Below are positions 15,338 through 22,653 of a stretch of 29,514 nucleotides of DNA, one piece after another. This DNA is from a virus. Below the pieces are notes generated by a model. It saw nothing but the letters and a program-made list of their open reading frames with translations, was not told the origin of the DNA and ran no database searches. A program made the position numbers and the translations under genes. The number at the start of each line of letters is the position of its first letter. The stretch's first letter is position 1. The stretch covers positions 1-29,514 of IMG/VR virus record IMGVR_UViG_3300035698_009030, one strand, 5' to 3'.

Positions 15338-16174
15338 TTAATCCTCCACTTTTTTAACTTCTGGCAATAACTCAGGCTGATGGTATGTTACATACGCAGG
15401 ATACAGTGGTCTGCTACCACTATAAAGGCTATATGTAGGATCACCATTCTTCCACGCCCATTCAATCCAACGGCGTTTTATATTCCAAATTAAATGCTCA
15501 GGTTGTTTTAACGTAATATCGCTCCTGGCAACATGTTCATCAACCAAGTCTTCAATGAAATTTTGTTCTGGTGTTATATCCCACAAACTCGAATCGCCAA
15601 TGAGATGCTCATATTCTGTGCAAGCTCGTTTTAAAATAACTCTGGTCGTTCTTCCTTTGTCGTCAATTTCATCCACCAAAGGTGCTGTCACTTCATTCTC
15701 AGACAAAGCTTTTTTCACTGCCCCATAACATTCCAGACCCGCTACATGGCTTTTGTTATAAAAATACCCGCCGTACAACCCAGGCACAGAATCACGAACC
15801 TCAATCCCGCATTTAGATGGCCGATCAAGTGTCTTTTCAATTTCTAATAACGTAAAGAGTTGTTGTAACGTTCTGGGTTTAACAACGACTTTCCAACACG
15901 ATTGGCACTTACGCGGCACAAATTTTTGTGCTTCTGGTAATTTAGGCACGATAAGGTTAAATGTTATTTGATGCCATAACCCACAATCAAAACCAGGCAT
16001 ATGTTTAACGTGAATCCAAGGTGTGTCTTTTGCAATCTGTGTCTGTTTTGGTTCAAGCTTCCCATCCACATGTCTTAAAATGTACCCACCCCCGTCAAGC
16101 AACGGTTTCAACATTTCAATAATGTCATACGCTCTAAAATGGTCATACGGATTTTTTATGTAGTTTTCAGTCAC
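15338..16174 (-). CDS. Conserved-looking phage protein of unknown function (278 aa)
   Basis: 278 residues with a mixed, enzyme-like composition unlike the Ala/Thr-rich neighbours: eight Cys, many aromatic residues, and segments CQSCWKVVVKPRTLQQLF (about 92-109), CGIEVRDSVPGLYGGYFYN (about 122-140) and a C-terminal IWNIKRRWIEWAWKNGD. The Cys pattern might bind a metal. GTG start with AAGGA about eight bases upstream. It sits between putative decoration proteins, so it is probably expressed late. I do not recognise it and assign no function. Confidence 0.65.
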   Translation of the reverse strand: MTENYIKNPYDHFRAYDIIEMLKPLLDGGGYILRHVDGKLEPKQTQIAKDTPWIHVKHMPGFDCGLWHQITFNLIVPKLPEAQKFVPRKCQSCWKVVVKPRTLQQLFTLLEIEKTLDRPSKCGIEVRDSVPGLYGGYFYNKSHVAGLECYGAVKKALSENEVTAPLVDEIDDKGRTTRVILKRACTEYEHLIGDSSLWDITPEQNFIEDLVDEHVARSDITLKQPEHLIWNIKRRWIEWAWKNGDPTYSLYSGSRPLYPAYVTYHQPELLPEVKKVED

Positions 16175-16198
16175 TCCTCTTTCCTTTCTTTTTATATA

Positions 16199-16220
16199 GG
16201 CTGCTCAATTAAGAGCAGCC
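16199..16220. terminator. Hairpin between decoration gene and 278-aa gene
   Basis: Perfect inverted repeat GGCTGCTC / GAGCAGCC with loop AATTAA, just downstream of the 170-residue gene. On the minus strand TATATAAAAAG follows rather than a U-tract, so a stabilising or partially terminating hairpin is more likely than a strong terminator. Similar in kind to the hairpin at 7362. Confidence 0.5.
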
Positions 16221-16239
16221 CATGTTTATGTTATTGTTA

Positions 16240-16752
16240 CTATAACGTTGTAGGCGGAGAATCTTGCTGGTATCTCAACCCGGTTAAAATACATACTGCA
16301 CTACGCAGCCCAGTCGCTCCAACAGCAGCCCCGTTAAGCCTGATTGCACTGACTGGAGTTGACACTGATACAGATGACGTGGATACCGAAAGCGTACCCA
16401 ATTCTGCTGCCAATACTTCAACAACGACCATTGTACTATTAAACGAACTTGGAATAGTGGCAACTGACGCAGAAACGACTGACGTACTTTTCGTAAATGT
16501 GTCACCTGACAGAGTATGGATATACGTTAACGTACCATCGGCAGATGCTAAGCTTGTTGCATTTGTCCCACTCGTGTCTGTTGCAACTGCAATTGTCAAT
16601 GCGTAGGAACTCGACATTGCGCCATGGTCAACCAAAAAGGTTGCTTTCGTAGCATTTTTCATGCTCACCCAATCGGTTACAATCGCTGTTCCGGTTGCAT
16701 CTATGGGGTGTTGGAAAACGTTTACTTTCGTGTTTTCAGTAATATCAAACAT
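16240..16752 (-). CDS. Putative head decoration / capsid-associated protein (170 aa)
   Basis: 170 residues encoded directly after the capsid gene. Highly rich in Ser/Thr/Ala/Val with alternating strand pattern (SYALTIAVATDTSGTNATSL, SVSTSSVSVSTPV), fitting an all-beta surface protein. The start MFDITENTKVNVF is followed by WVSMKNATKATFLVDHG, a pattern found in small phage virion proteins. Decoration of the capsid is the best guess from position; not proven. Confidence 0.65.
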   Translation of the reverse strand: MFDITENTKVNVFQHPIDATGTAIVTDWVSMKNATKATFLVDHGAMSSSYALTIAVATDTSGTNATSLASADGTLTYIHTLSGDTFTKSTSVVSASVATIPSSFNSTMVVVEVLAAELGTLSVSTSSVSVSTPVSAIRLNGAAVGATGLRSAVCILTGLRYQQDSPPTTL

Positions 16753-16794
16753 TTTATGTCCTCACTATTGTTAAATTGTTAACCGTTATCAATA

Positions 16795-18123
16795 CTATCT
16801 TGTTGCAAGGGCAACAAAATGGCTGAGAGTGTTAGTTCCTTTAAACGGGGTGATAGCTGAACCAAGCACTGGTTGACCATCCCAACGATAAGTAAATCTG
16901 AAAACAGATTCATCTACGAGAAACTGTACGTGAATTGAAACATCTCCTTTCAAGCCACCTTTATCAATCGCTTTATACTGAGAAAAATCACACAACATAA
17001 TATCCCCAGTGGTTCCCACCGTCTGACATTGCTCAATGGGGACAACAGGTCGTCCAAAAAGTGTTCCGTAAGGAGCCGCCGAAGCGCCGCCCGCTGGCAT
17101 GTATACCGGAACTCCACCAGTACCAACTGCGATTGACATCTGATTTAACTGAGGCTCACAGTCCTGATTAATTACCCAAACTGCGTTTGGCCGAGATTTA
17201 GCCATCAGTCTTGACCACATGTTGTTGATATTTTCAAAAACAATCGTGCCTGCTGTCTGACCCGCTTCTGCGTCAACAGTCACAACACAACCCGAATTCA
17301 TGATACCGAGTGCTTCACCAGCGCCCGTACCATTTATAATCTGATCTGTGATTTTGAAATCAAACTCGTCTTTAAACCCTGTCTGAATAATCTGGGCGAG
17401 TGCATTTGAATCTTCAAGATTTTCATCTGTGGCATAACAAAGTCCCATGAGTTTATTGAGTTTTAACTCGATCTGACGGAACTTGGGTTTACTTGCTGTT
17501 GCTGCTGCTGCTTCGGCAACGGTGTAAACAACAATCCCACCGGCTCTCGACCCGTTTACACGACTTGTCTCATCAAGCCCGTTAAAGGCCATCCCATTTT
17601 TATTACCTGAAAGAGTAATTTTTGAAATTTTTGGAAGAATTACTCCTGAATCCCAAACGTTTTTAAGGATTTCATTTGAATATTCAGTCTGAACCAAAAA
17701 ACCACCATCTGACGGAGTCGTTTCATTGAGCCCGGTAGCTGCGTTATAGAGCCTTGGATCTACGGTACCGCCTGCAAGACCTGCTTGCATTATGGCTGCC
17801 ATGTTTTGCCCAAAGGAGTCAAACGTGTCCCTGGACCGATTATTGATGCCTACTTCATAAACAGGCGTAGTTTTATCTGCGGGGGTGTCTTTAACAACAG
17901 TCTTTGCTTCTGCGGGTTTCCCCATCCGGGCAAGAACCACTTCCTGTCGTTCAGCAGCCATAACGATTGTTTCAGTTTCTTCGATTCTATTCAATATGTC
18001 AGTTTTCAAATTGATTTCAAGGGGGGTGAGATCACGATTTTCTGCAATCGCTTTTGCGTCAAGATCCCCAATCTTTTTTGACAGATTAGCAATATCTTCT
18101 CTGTACTGTGTTACTGTTTTCAT
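16795..18123 (-). CDS. Major capsid protein (HK97 fold)
   Basis: 442 residues. Residues 1-100 form a charged helical delta/scaffold region (KTVTQYREDIANLSKKIGDLDAKA), which the protease encoded just upstream would remove. The HK97 core begins at about 105 with LNETTPSDGGFLVQTEYSNEIL (about 130-151), the usual first segment of these capsids, followed by strand and spine-helix regions, and ends with VFRFTYRWDGQPVLGSAI. It builds the icosahedral shell. SD GGAG eight bases before ATG. Order portal, protease, capsid is canonical for HK97-like phages. Confidence 0.94.
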   Translation of the reverse strand: MKTVTQYREDIANLSKKIGDLDAKAIAENRDLTPLEINLKTDILNRIEETETIVMAAERQEVVLARMGKPAEAKTVVKDTPADKTTPVYEVGINNRSRDTFDSFGQNMAAIMQAGLAGGTVDPRLYNAATGLNETTPSDGGFLVQTEYSNEILKNVWDSGVILPKISKITLSGNKNGMAFNGLDETSRVNGSRAGGIVVYTVAEAAAATASKPKFRQIELKLNKLMGLCYATDENLEDSNALAQIIQTGFKDEFDFKITDQIINGTGAGEALGIMNSGCVVTVDAEAGQTAGTIVFENINNMWSRLMAKSRPNAVWVINQDCEPQLNQMSIAVGTGGVPVYMPAGGASAAPYGTLFGRPVVPIEQCQTVGTTGDIMLCDFSQYKAIDKGGLKGDVSIHVQFLVDESVFRFTYRWDGQPVLGSAITPFKGTNTLSHFVALATR

Positions 18124-18160
18124 ATGTTACTCCGTATATGCTTATTTTTTGGTTGATTTT

Positions 18161-19144
18161 TTATTCTTCCTTCGGGTGCGGCGAAGGTGCTATATCTTCA
18201 GCTCTTGCCAACAGTTCTGTTGTTGTCAGCAATTCAGCCCTCTCCAGCAGGTCAGTGGTTGGGTCATTAATAACAAGATCCTCTTCTGCAACAACGTCCC
18301 GTTGTTCTTCAGTAAGAACTTTCTCGTCTTTGACTTCAACCACAACGTCCCGTTGAGTTTCATCAATGACGAGATCCAGTTTCGTCTCGACAACAACGTC
18401 TCGTTGTTCCGCTTCAAAACCTTCTGCAATTATCCCTTTCGCTTGTTTTGTGCTACATCCAGCATCCCGCAAGATGTGCTCTATTTCCCTTGCTGTTAAT
18501 TCTTTATCTTTATTTTTTAATTTATCCGGCACTTTTGCAAATACCGACAGGTCAAATGTTGTGACAGTAGAAGCTTTCTCTTTGCTCACGTCAGCAATAC
18601 TGTCAATGAAGCCTTCGTCAAGGGCTTCTTGTGCCGTCATCCATGTTTCTTCTAACATCATGTCAAAAGCTTCTTCTTCCTTTTTACCGGATTTATCAGT
18701 GTAGACTTTTGCAATCGTGCCACGAATTTTATCCAGTAAATCAGCTTCCTTCCGCATTTCTTCTGCATCCCCTGCCACAAAAGACCATGGCTCATGGATC
18801 ATCAAAAAGGCGTTTTCAGCCATTATAACTTCATCTGCCGCCATGACTATCACTGAGGCAATAGAAGCGGCGAGCCCGTCTACGTAGGCGACCGTTTTAG
18901 AAGAATGCTGTTTGATAGCGTTAAAAATTGTGAGTCCTTCAAAAACAGACCCCCCCGGAGAATTCACACGTATATTAATTACTTTTGAAGTAATCTTATT
19001 AAAATCTTTAACAAATTCCTCCGCGCCTATCCCCCACCAGGAAATCTCATCATAGATATAAACGGTTGTTTCGTCCGCTTTGTTTTCAACCCTGTACGCT
19101 GTGCGCCCTTTCCTTTGAAATGGACTTCTGTTTTCAATTCTCAT
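18161..19144 (-). CDS. Head maturation protease (ClpP/S14-like)
   Basis: 327 residues. The N-terminal 190 form a ClpP-type domain: NSPGGSVFEGL (61-71, oxyanion region), GLAASIAS (90-97, catalytic Ser94 by alignment with ClpP AAS) and MIHEPW (115-120, His117). It would cleave the capsid delta domain during prohead maturation. The C-terminal third is unusual: three 17-residue repeats beginning QRDVV between about 250 and 300, then a Leu/Glu-rich helical tail ending PSPHPKEE. Such tails can act as scaffold-like extensions in head assembly; that is inference here. Confidence 0.93.
   Translation of the reverse strand: MRIENRSPFQRKGRTAYRVENKADETTVYIYDEISWWGIGAEEFVKDFNKITSKVINIRVNSPGGSVFEGLTIFNAIKQHSSKTVAYVDGLAASIASVIVMAADEVIMAENAFLMIHEPWSFVAGDAEEMRKEADLLDKIRGTIAKVYTDKSGKKEEEAFDMMLEETWMTAQEALDEGFIDSIADVSKEKASTVTTFDLSVFAKVPDKLKNKDKELTAREIEHILRDAGCSTKQAKGIIAEGFEAEQRDVVVETKLDLVIDETQRDVVVEVKDEKVLTEEQRDVVAEEDLVINDPTTDLLERAELLTTTELLARAEDIAPSPHPKEE
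18288..18440 (-). repeat. 51-bp repeat in protease C-terminal tail
   Basis: Three copies marked by ACAACGTC on the plus strand at 18291, 18342 and 18393, exactly 51 bp apart, each coding QRDVV plus a variable acidic stretch. In frame, so copy number can vary without breaking the gene. Confidence 0.85.
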
Positions 19145-19161
19145 AGCATCGTCCTTGTTTA

Positions 19162-20406
19162 TTATTCGGGTAGGGCATCATTACCCTCCTCATTAGCATT
19201 TACTTTAACTGAGTTTTTTCCAACGTCTTCAAGTTTTTGCATGTTAAGCGGAACAAGATGAATGTCTCCACCTTCAATCGGATTCATGTCTTCTTTTTCA
19301 AGGACCATATTTATGCTAAACACGCCTCTATCCAACATTACTTTATAGTATTCTGCCCTGTCTTTACTGCTGCCTCGTAATAAACCCGCAAGAACGTGCT
19401 TAAAGTAACGACCTGTTTTAAACTGATTTACCGATAATAGCTGTTGGTTATAGCTCTGCTCAAGCCTTACCACCCATGGGAGTAGACTATCTACTACAAA
19501 AGACGTTTGTTCTGCTTCGATATTGTTAAACGATGATTTTGTTAAATCTTTAAGCTTGTGTGGGGGTAGGTTAAACCACCTTGCGATTTCCGGTATCTGA
19601 AACTGTCTACTTTCAATAAACTGCGAATCATTTGGGTTAATACCTAATGTTTGCATTTTCATACCCTCTTCGAGAAGCATGAGTCTATGGCTCTTACCGA
19701 GACCCGAATGGGCTACCATTAGTGAATCTTTAAGATTCTTATGCGCTGGTTCGGTCAATTTACCTGGATGTTCAACTATCGTGCCTGGATGTGTCCCGTT
19801 ACCGAAAAAGTTGCTCCCGAATGTTTCCATTGCTTTGGCGAGACCAATGCCCCTACTCGCCATAGTGATTACCGAGTAACCAACAAACCCGTCGAAACCT
19901 AAACCTGCAACATGTAAAATGTTTTCTCTCGGTAAAACAACGGTTTCTCCATCAACAGCTATTTCATACACCATATTCCCGTCTTTCATCTTCGGAGTTA
20001 CTCGATTTGGTGTAATAGGCCACAACTCAATGACATTCCCATATGTATCTATCACTTTTTCGGCGTAGCCATTGCCCCACGTTAACGTATGAGACAGTAA
20101 ACACTCTCTAACTGCCATTGCTGTCATAAAAGGGTTTGCTGCTGAATGCATTGTTCGGTATAAAGGAAGTGTTGTTGCGGGGAGTGTTTCTCTACCACGC
20201 CGCTGCATGAGATGGAGTGGAAGTGCGCCAATAGTGCCAGATATAAGCGATATAGCGTTCCAAACTGCGGAGTATGTTAAAGCTGTGTATTCATTTACAT
20301 CTTCGCCAGAAGGTGTCTGGTTTCCGGCAAGACTCCATAGGGCTGAATTCCACATCTTTTCATCTGAGACACGATTTATGGAGAACAAATTCTTAAAAAA
20401 GCCCAA
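19162..20406 (-). CDS. Portal protein (HK97 family)
   Basis: 414 residues. The start TTG at 20406 follows AGGAG by seven bases and gives MGFFKNLFS, the typical N-terminus of HK97-type portals; TTG 20424 would put the SD inside the gene. Recognisable segments: YSAVWNAISLISGTIGALPLHLM, NGYAEKVIDTYGNVIELWPI, ENILHVAGLGFDGFVGYSVI, and near the end RFFNLPPHKL-like (WFNLPPHKLKDLTKSSFNNIE). The portal ring sits at one vertex and is the channel for DNA. A sigma70-like promoter lies just upstream, after a terminator, so this gene begins the head operon. Confidence 0.95.
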   Translation of the reverse strand: MGFFKNLFSINRVSDEKMWNSALWSLAGNQTPSGEDVNEYTALTYSAVWNAISLISGTIGALPLHLMQRRGRETLPATTLPLYRTMHSAANPFMTAMAVRECLLSHTLTWGNGYAEKVIDTYGNVIELWPITPNRVTPKMKDGNMVYEIAVDGETVVLPRENILHVAGLGFDGFVGYSVITMASRGIGLAKAMETFGSNFFGNGTHPGTIVEHPGKLTEPAHKNLKDSLMVAHSGLGKSHRLMLLEEGMKMQTLGINPNDSQFIESRQFQIPEIARWFNLPPHKLKDLTKSSFNNIEAEQTSFVVDSLLPWVVRLEQSYNQQLLSVNQFKTGRYFKHVLAGLLRGSSKDRAEYYKVMLDRGVFSINMVLEKEDMNPIEGGDIHLVPLNMQKLEDVGKNSVKVNANEEGNDALPE

Positions 20407-20438
20407 ATTCTTGCTCCTAATCAATTGATTTTAGAGCT

Positions 20439-20468
20439 ATTCTACAATGGCTTACAAGGAAATTGCAA
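20439..20468 (-). promoter_or_regulatory. Sigma70-like promoter before portal gene
   Basis: Minus strand: -35 TTGCAA (20463-20468), 18-bp spacer, -10 TAGAAT (20439-20444). This matches consensus at 4/6 and 5/6 positions. Transcription would start near 20432, leaving about 26 bases of leader before the portal start. Its place right after a terminator supports it. Confidence 0.6.
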
Positions 20469-20529
20469 GGCGGTGGGATGGAAAGTGTGAAGATTGGGTT
20501 GTTTTGAGGTGTTTTAGGAAAAATAAGAT

Positions 20530-20573
20530 AAAAATGCCCAGGTTAGGCGACTTTGCGTCTTAGCCCGGGCATT
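20530..20573 (-). terminator. Intrinsic terminator closing the cassette before the portal
   Basis: On the minus strand AATGCCC pairs perfectly with GGGCATT, continued by two G-C pairs after a bulged T, and an inner GAC-GCAAA-GTC hairpin; the right arm runs into TTTTT and a second T-rich stretch. It lies between the 48-codon gene (stop at 20614) and the portal promoter. The inner sequence GACGCAAAG and CCTAA recalls part of the c-di-GMP-I riboswitch core, but the rest of that structure is not evident. Confidence 0.75.
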
Positions 20574-20613
20574 ACCGTTCGTCTTTTTTGCCCCATTTTC
20601 TACGTTAGGGGGA

Positions 20614-20760
20614 TCAGTTTATAATTGACAATGAGCAGACAGAGGCCGCTTCTCTGCGCTCCTTAAACCACTTTCCGGTAGGACTGCGTGGTCTTACTGT
20701 GACCACAGGCCCGATAATGCCTGTATAAAATGTGGGCCACAGTTTAATGTATTGACTCAT
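20614..20760 (-). CDS. Small hypothetical protein (48 aa)
   Basis: ATG with AAGGGAG six bases upstream, 48 codons, TGA at 20614. The product (MSQYIKLWPTFYTGIIGPVV...) is hydrophobic at the N-terminus, basic in the middle (RPRSPTGKWFKERRE) and unrecognised. Strong SD and position at the end of the small-gene cluster, about 40 bases before its terminator, support it as real. The first part could be a membrane-interacting segment, but it has Pro and is short. Confidence 0.6.
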   Translation of the reverse strand: MSQYIKLWPTFYTGIIGPVVTVRPRSPTGKWFKERREAASVCSLSIIN

Positions 20761-20775
20761 TTATTCTCCCTTGTT

Positions 20776-20982
20776 TTATTTAAACGCTGCGACATTCATA
20801 CTGTAACTTCCGTCTTTTCTTTTAATGGTATCTGTGACAAGCAGCTCCGCTCCACACATGTTAAGAACTTTCCCGATTATTTCTGTGAAAAAAGCTTCGT
20901 CTCTAACGTGATCTTTCTTACAAGAGACGGTTCCTTCAAATTCATCCCACTCTACTTGCTGGAAAATTGGTTTTAAAGGCAT
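20776..20982 (-). CDS. Hypothetical protein (68 aa)
   Basis: 68 residues; ATG two bases after the stop of the ribbon-helix-helix gene, whose 3' end supplies the SD AAGGAG, so both are co-translated. Acidic N-terminal half (WDEFEGTVSCKKDHVRDE), then GKVLNMCGAELLVTDTIKRKDGSYSMNVAAF. No family recognised. Pairing with a small DNA-binding protein could suggest an antitoxin-toxin order, but no toxin motif is visible. Confidence 0.6.
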   Translation of the reverse strand: MPLKPIFQQVEWDEFEGTVSCKKDHVRDEAFFTEIIGKVLNMCGAELLVTDTIKRKDGSYSMNVAAFK

Positions 20983-20984
20983 CG

Positions 20985-21125
20985 CTATTCTCTCCTTAAC
21001 TTTTTTACGTACTGCTCGATAATGTGACGAAGAAAAGAACTAACTGTATGACCCTTTACTTTGGCTTCTTTTTTGACAGAGTTAATGGTTTCTTCATCTA
21101 ACTTTACCTGGATTGTCTTTTTCAT
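20985..21125 (-). CDS. Ribbon-helix-helix DNA-binding protein (46 aa)
   Basis: 46 residues: MKKTIQVKLDEETINSVKKEAK (beta strand plus helix 1), then GHTVSSFLRHIIEQYVKK (helix 2). This is the Arc/MetJ/CopG pattern: a basic amphipathic strand whose residues (here around TIQVKLD) contact the DNA groove as a dimer, and the G-x-T/S-V-S-x-F-L turn. It probably represses or autoregulates the local cassette, whose promoter lies at 22331-22359. SD is weak (GAAAG). It sits next to the 68-residue gene, coupled by a 2-base gap. Confidence 0.82.
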   Translation of the reverse strand: MKKTIQVKLDEETINSVKKEAKVKGHTVSSFLRHIIEQYVKKLRRE

Positions 21126-21140
21126 AGGTTGTCTTTCTGT

Positions 21141-21548
21141 TTATTGTTGTGGTAAATCTTCGTCTGTGAAGATAAGCTTTCTCGTTGTTTTAAAATTAGC
21201 GCAACTTTTACATGTCGGGATATTGTCCGTTTTACCGGAAAAATCAAAACATGTAGCTCTTGACAAGAGCCTATCGTTTTGATCAGGGCATTGTATAAGT
21301 TCCTCTCCAATCTGGTCAGGTGTTTGTAAATGCTCCCCGATAGCGAGGATATTGTGTCCGTTTATTACCTTTTTGATAAGACTGGGCTGTTTTGCCGCTA
21401 TGGCCAAATCAGTCGCGAGCTTTACCCATTTATGCTTTTCTTTATGCATACTAAGTTTTATTTTTATTTCGCTTACTTTTATCTCCCCTCTTTCAAACTG
21501 AACCATCATCCTGTCAATATCTTTAATTGCACTACCCATTAATGACAT
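21141..21548 (-). CDS. Cys-rich hypothetical protein (135 aa)
   Basis: 135 residues, ATG with AAGGAG upstream, overlapping the end of the previous gene by 17 bases. The first 60 residues are helical and basic (DRMMVQFERGEIKVSEIKIKL, HKEKHKWVKLATDLAIAAK); the end has four Cys (CPDQN, ATCFDF, TCKSC) that could form a zinc site. The pattern is seen in small phage proteins but I cannot give a function. Part of the promoter-to-terminator cassette. Confidence 0.6.
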   Translation of the reverse strand: MSLMGSAIKDIDRMMVQFERGEIKVSEIKIKLSMHKEKHKWVKLATDLAIAAKQPSLIKKVINGHNILAIGEHLQTPDQIGEELIQCPDQNDRLLSRATCFDFSGKTDNIPTCKSCANFKTTRKLIFTDEDLPQQ

Positions 21549-21912
21549 CTCTAATCTCCTTTATCTTAGATTTATATTCCATTTCGTCCAAACTACACTC
21601 TGTAATAAAAATTGCTGTTTTATATATGCTGTTAGCTTCGGCCCATTCCTCGTCGCGTATGGCCCCTAACAACAAACTCTCTACACTACTCTTACTACGT
21701 CCGTTAAACGGTTTGAAACTAATTGCGTCTGATAACTTGGTGAAACAATCAGTGCTACAACAGTTTTGCCTTAATTGCCTTCTTGAATTAAGATTAACGT
21801 GGTTTGTTTCTTTGTTGAATGTAGTAAACTCACTCTTTTGAGCGTCGGTTAGCCTATCTTTCTGCCCCCAAGAAAAATCTTCTTTCGTCGTTAAGGTTGA
21901 CCCAAGGCACAC
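21532..21912 (-). CDS. Cys-rich hypothetical protein with uncertain start (126 aa from GTG)
   Basis: From GTG 21912 the product is 126 residues but lacks a ribosome site. The frame is open up to the stop of the upstream gene (TAA 21925-21927) and there reads IICPVCLGSTLT, so the first Cys of a CPVC zinc knuckle lies before the GTG; more Cys follow (NCCSTDC). Either translation starts at ATT/ATA just after the upstream stop, or the true ATG at 21941-21943 is separated by a one-base shift near the AT-rich run. The rest is helical with acidic C-terminus (ECSLDEMEYKSKIKEIRDV). Confidence 0.5.
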   Translation of the reverse strand: MCLGSTLTTKEDFSWGQKDRLTDAQKSEFTTFNKETNHVNLNSRRQLRQNCCSTDCFTKLSDAISFKPFNGRSKSSVESLLLGAIRDEEWAEANSIYKTAIFITECSLDEMEYKSKIKEIRDVING

Positions 21913-21924
21913 GGGACAAATTAT

Positions 21925-22293
21925 TTAATCTAAGCGGCAGCATGCTCTTCTGCTTTTTGTTCTGTAACATGTCGTACATAAATCAATGCCAAATTCACTA
22001 ACGCCTCTTTCCTCGAAATCGTAGTATTTAGGGAAATGCGTAGAATCAACAAGGTAGTCATTTGGGTTCGCCCTATCATCAAGCCAATAACTCATGTCTT
22101 TTTCATAATCCCATAGGATTCGATTACATCCACCGCATTTTTTTATGTGGTTATAGGTTTTTTCTAAATACAATCCCTTCTTTCTGCATTCTCTACAAAT
22201 ACCCCGATGGTGGAGACCGTTGTACTGCCATCGGCTTTTTAGAAATTGTAAGGTGCTTTTTTTAGTGCCGCATATGTTGCAGATTCGTTTCAC
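21925..22293 (-). CDS. Multi-CxxC putative zinc-binding protein (122 aa)
   Basis: 122 residues from GTG 22293, which has GAGGAG eight bases upstream; an upstream TTG at 22359 is rejected because it falls in the -35 box. Four CxxC pairs: CNIC (near 4-7), CREC (near 34), CGGC (near 52) and CTTC (near 107), then a basic CC end. This arrangement fits two zinc-ribbon or treble-clef sites, as in small nucleic-acid-binding or HNH-like proteins; no HNH His is obvious. It is the first gene after a strong promoter. Confidence 0.72.
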   Translation of the reverse strand: MKRICNICGTKKSTLQFLKSRWQYNGLHHRGICRECRKKGLYLEKTYNHIKKCGGCNRILWDYEKDMSYWLDDRANPNDYLVDSTHFPKYYDFEERGVSEFGIDLCTTCYRTKSRRACCRLD

Positions 22294-22330
22294 GTCTCTT
22301 CTCCTCAATAAAAACAATCTCTCATAATCC

Positions 22331-22359
22331 TTTATACTGCTACGTATTACCTTTGTCAA
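22331..22359 (-). promoter_or_regulatory. Consensus sigma70 promoter of the small-gene cassette
   Basis: Minus strand TTGACA (22354-22359), exactly 17-bp spacer, TATAAA (22331-22336). The match is 6/6 and 5/6. Transcription would begin near 22324 and reach the GTG at 22293 after about 30 bases. It lies between the HTH gene and the Cys-rich cluster. Confidence 0.82.
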
Positions 22360-22373
22360 GCACTAAAATTAAT

Positions 22374-22628
22374 TTATTCAGTTAAATTAATTTCATAGGA
22401 TAAAACAGAAACCCTTGTAACACGAACTGTCCCGGCAATCTTAACTGCTTCCAGGTGCCCGCGCTCACACCATTTATGTATGGTCCGACGAGTAACAGAA
22501 AAATACGCCGCTGCTTCATCTGGCCTTATTAACGTTTTATAAGGTAAACTTTCGACTTTTTTCGGCGGAGCGGGCGGAGGATCTGGTCTTTTTATGCCTT
22601 TTGGCATTTCATTTGAACCTTTTTTCAT
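22374..22628 (-). CDS. Helix-turn-helix DNA-binding protein (excisionase/MerR-like, 84 aa)
   Basis: 84 residues. A Pro/Lys-rich N-terminal 25 (RPDPPPAPPKK) precedes a winged-helix DNA-binding domain: LIRPDEAAAYFSVTRRTIHKWCERGHLEAVKIAGTVRVTR at about 33-73, the pattern of excisionase-family or MerR-like HTH ('DEAAxYxxVxxRTIxxW..xGxLxxxKxxG..RI'). It follows the large terminase gene directly and ends about 15 bases before a consensus promoter, which it may regulate. Start has AAGGAAA. An excisionase role is possible, but no integrase is in the window. Confidence 0.8.
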   Translation of the reverse strand: MKKGSNEMPKGIKRPDPPPAPPKKVESLPYKTLIRPDEAAAYFSVTRRTIHKWCERGHLEAVKIAGTVRVTRVSVLSYEINLTE

Positions 22629-22653
22629 TATTTTTCCTTATAATATCAATAAG

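Noticed and set aside
20776-21125. RHH gene plus 68-codon gene as a toxin-antitoxin pair
   Set aside because: Order and coupling fit, but the second protein shows no toxin family motif; noted only as a possibility.
22294-22359. TTG start at 22359 for the four-CxxC protein
   Set aside because: That TTG is the first three bases of a perfect -35 box and has no SD; GTG 22293 has GAGGAG at good spacing.
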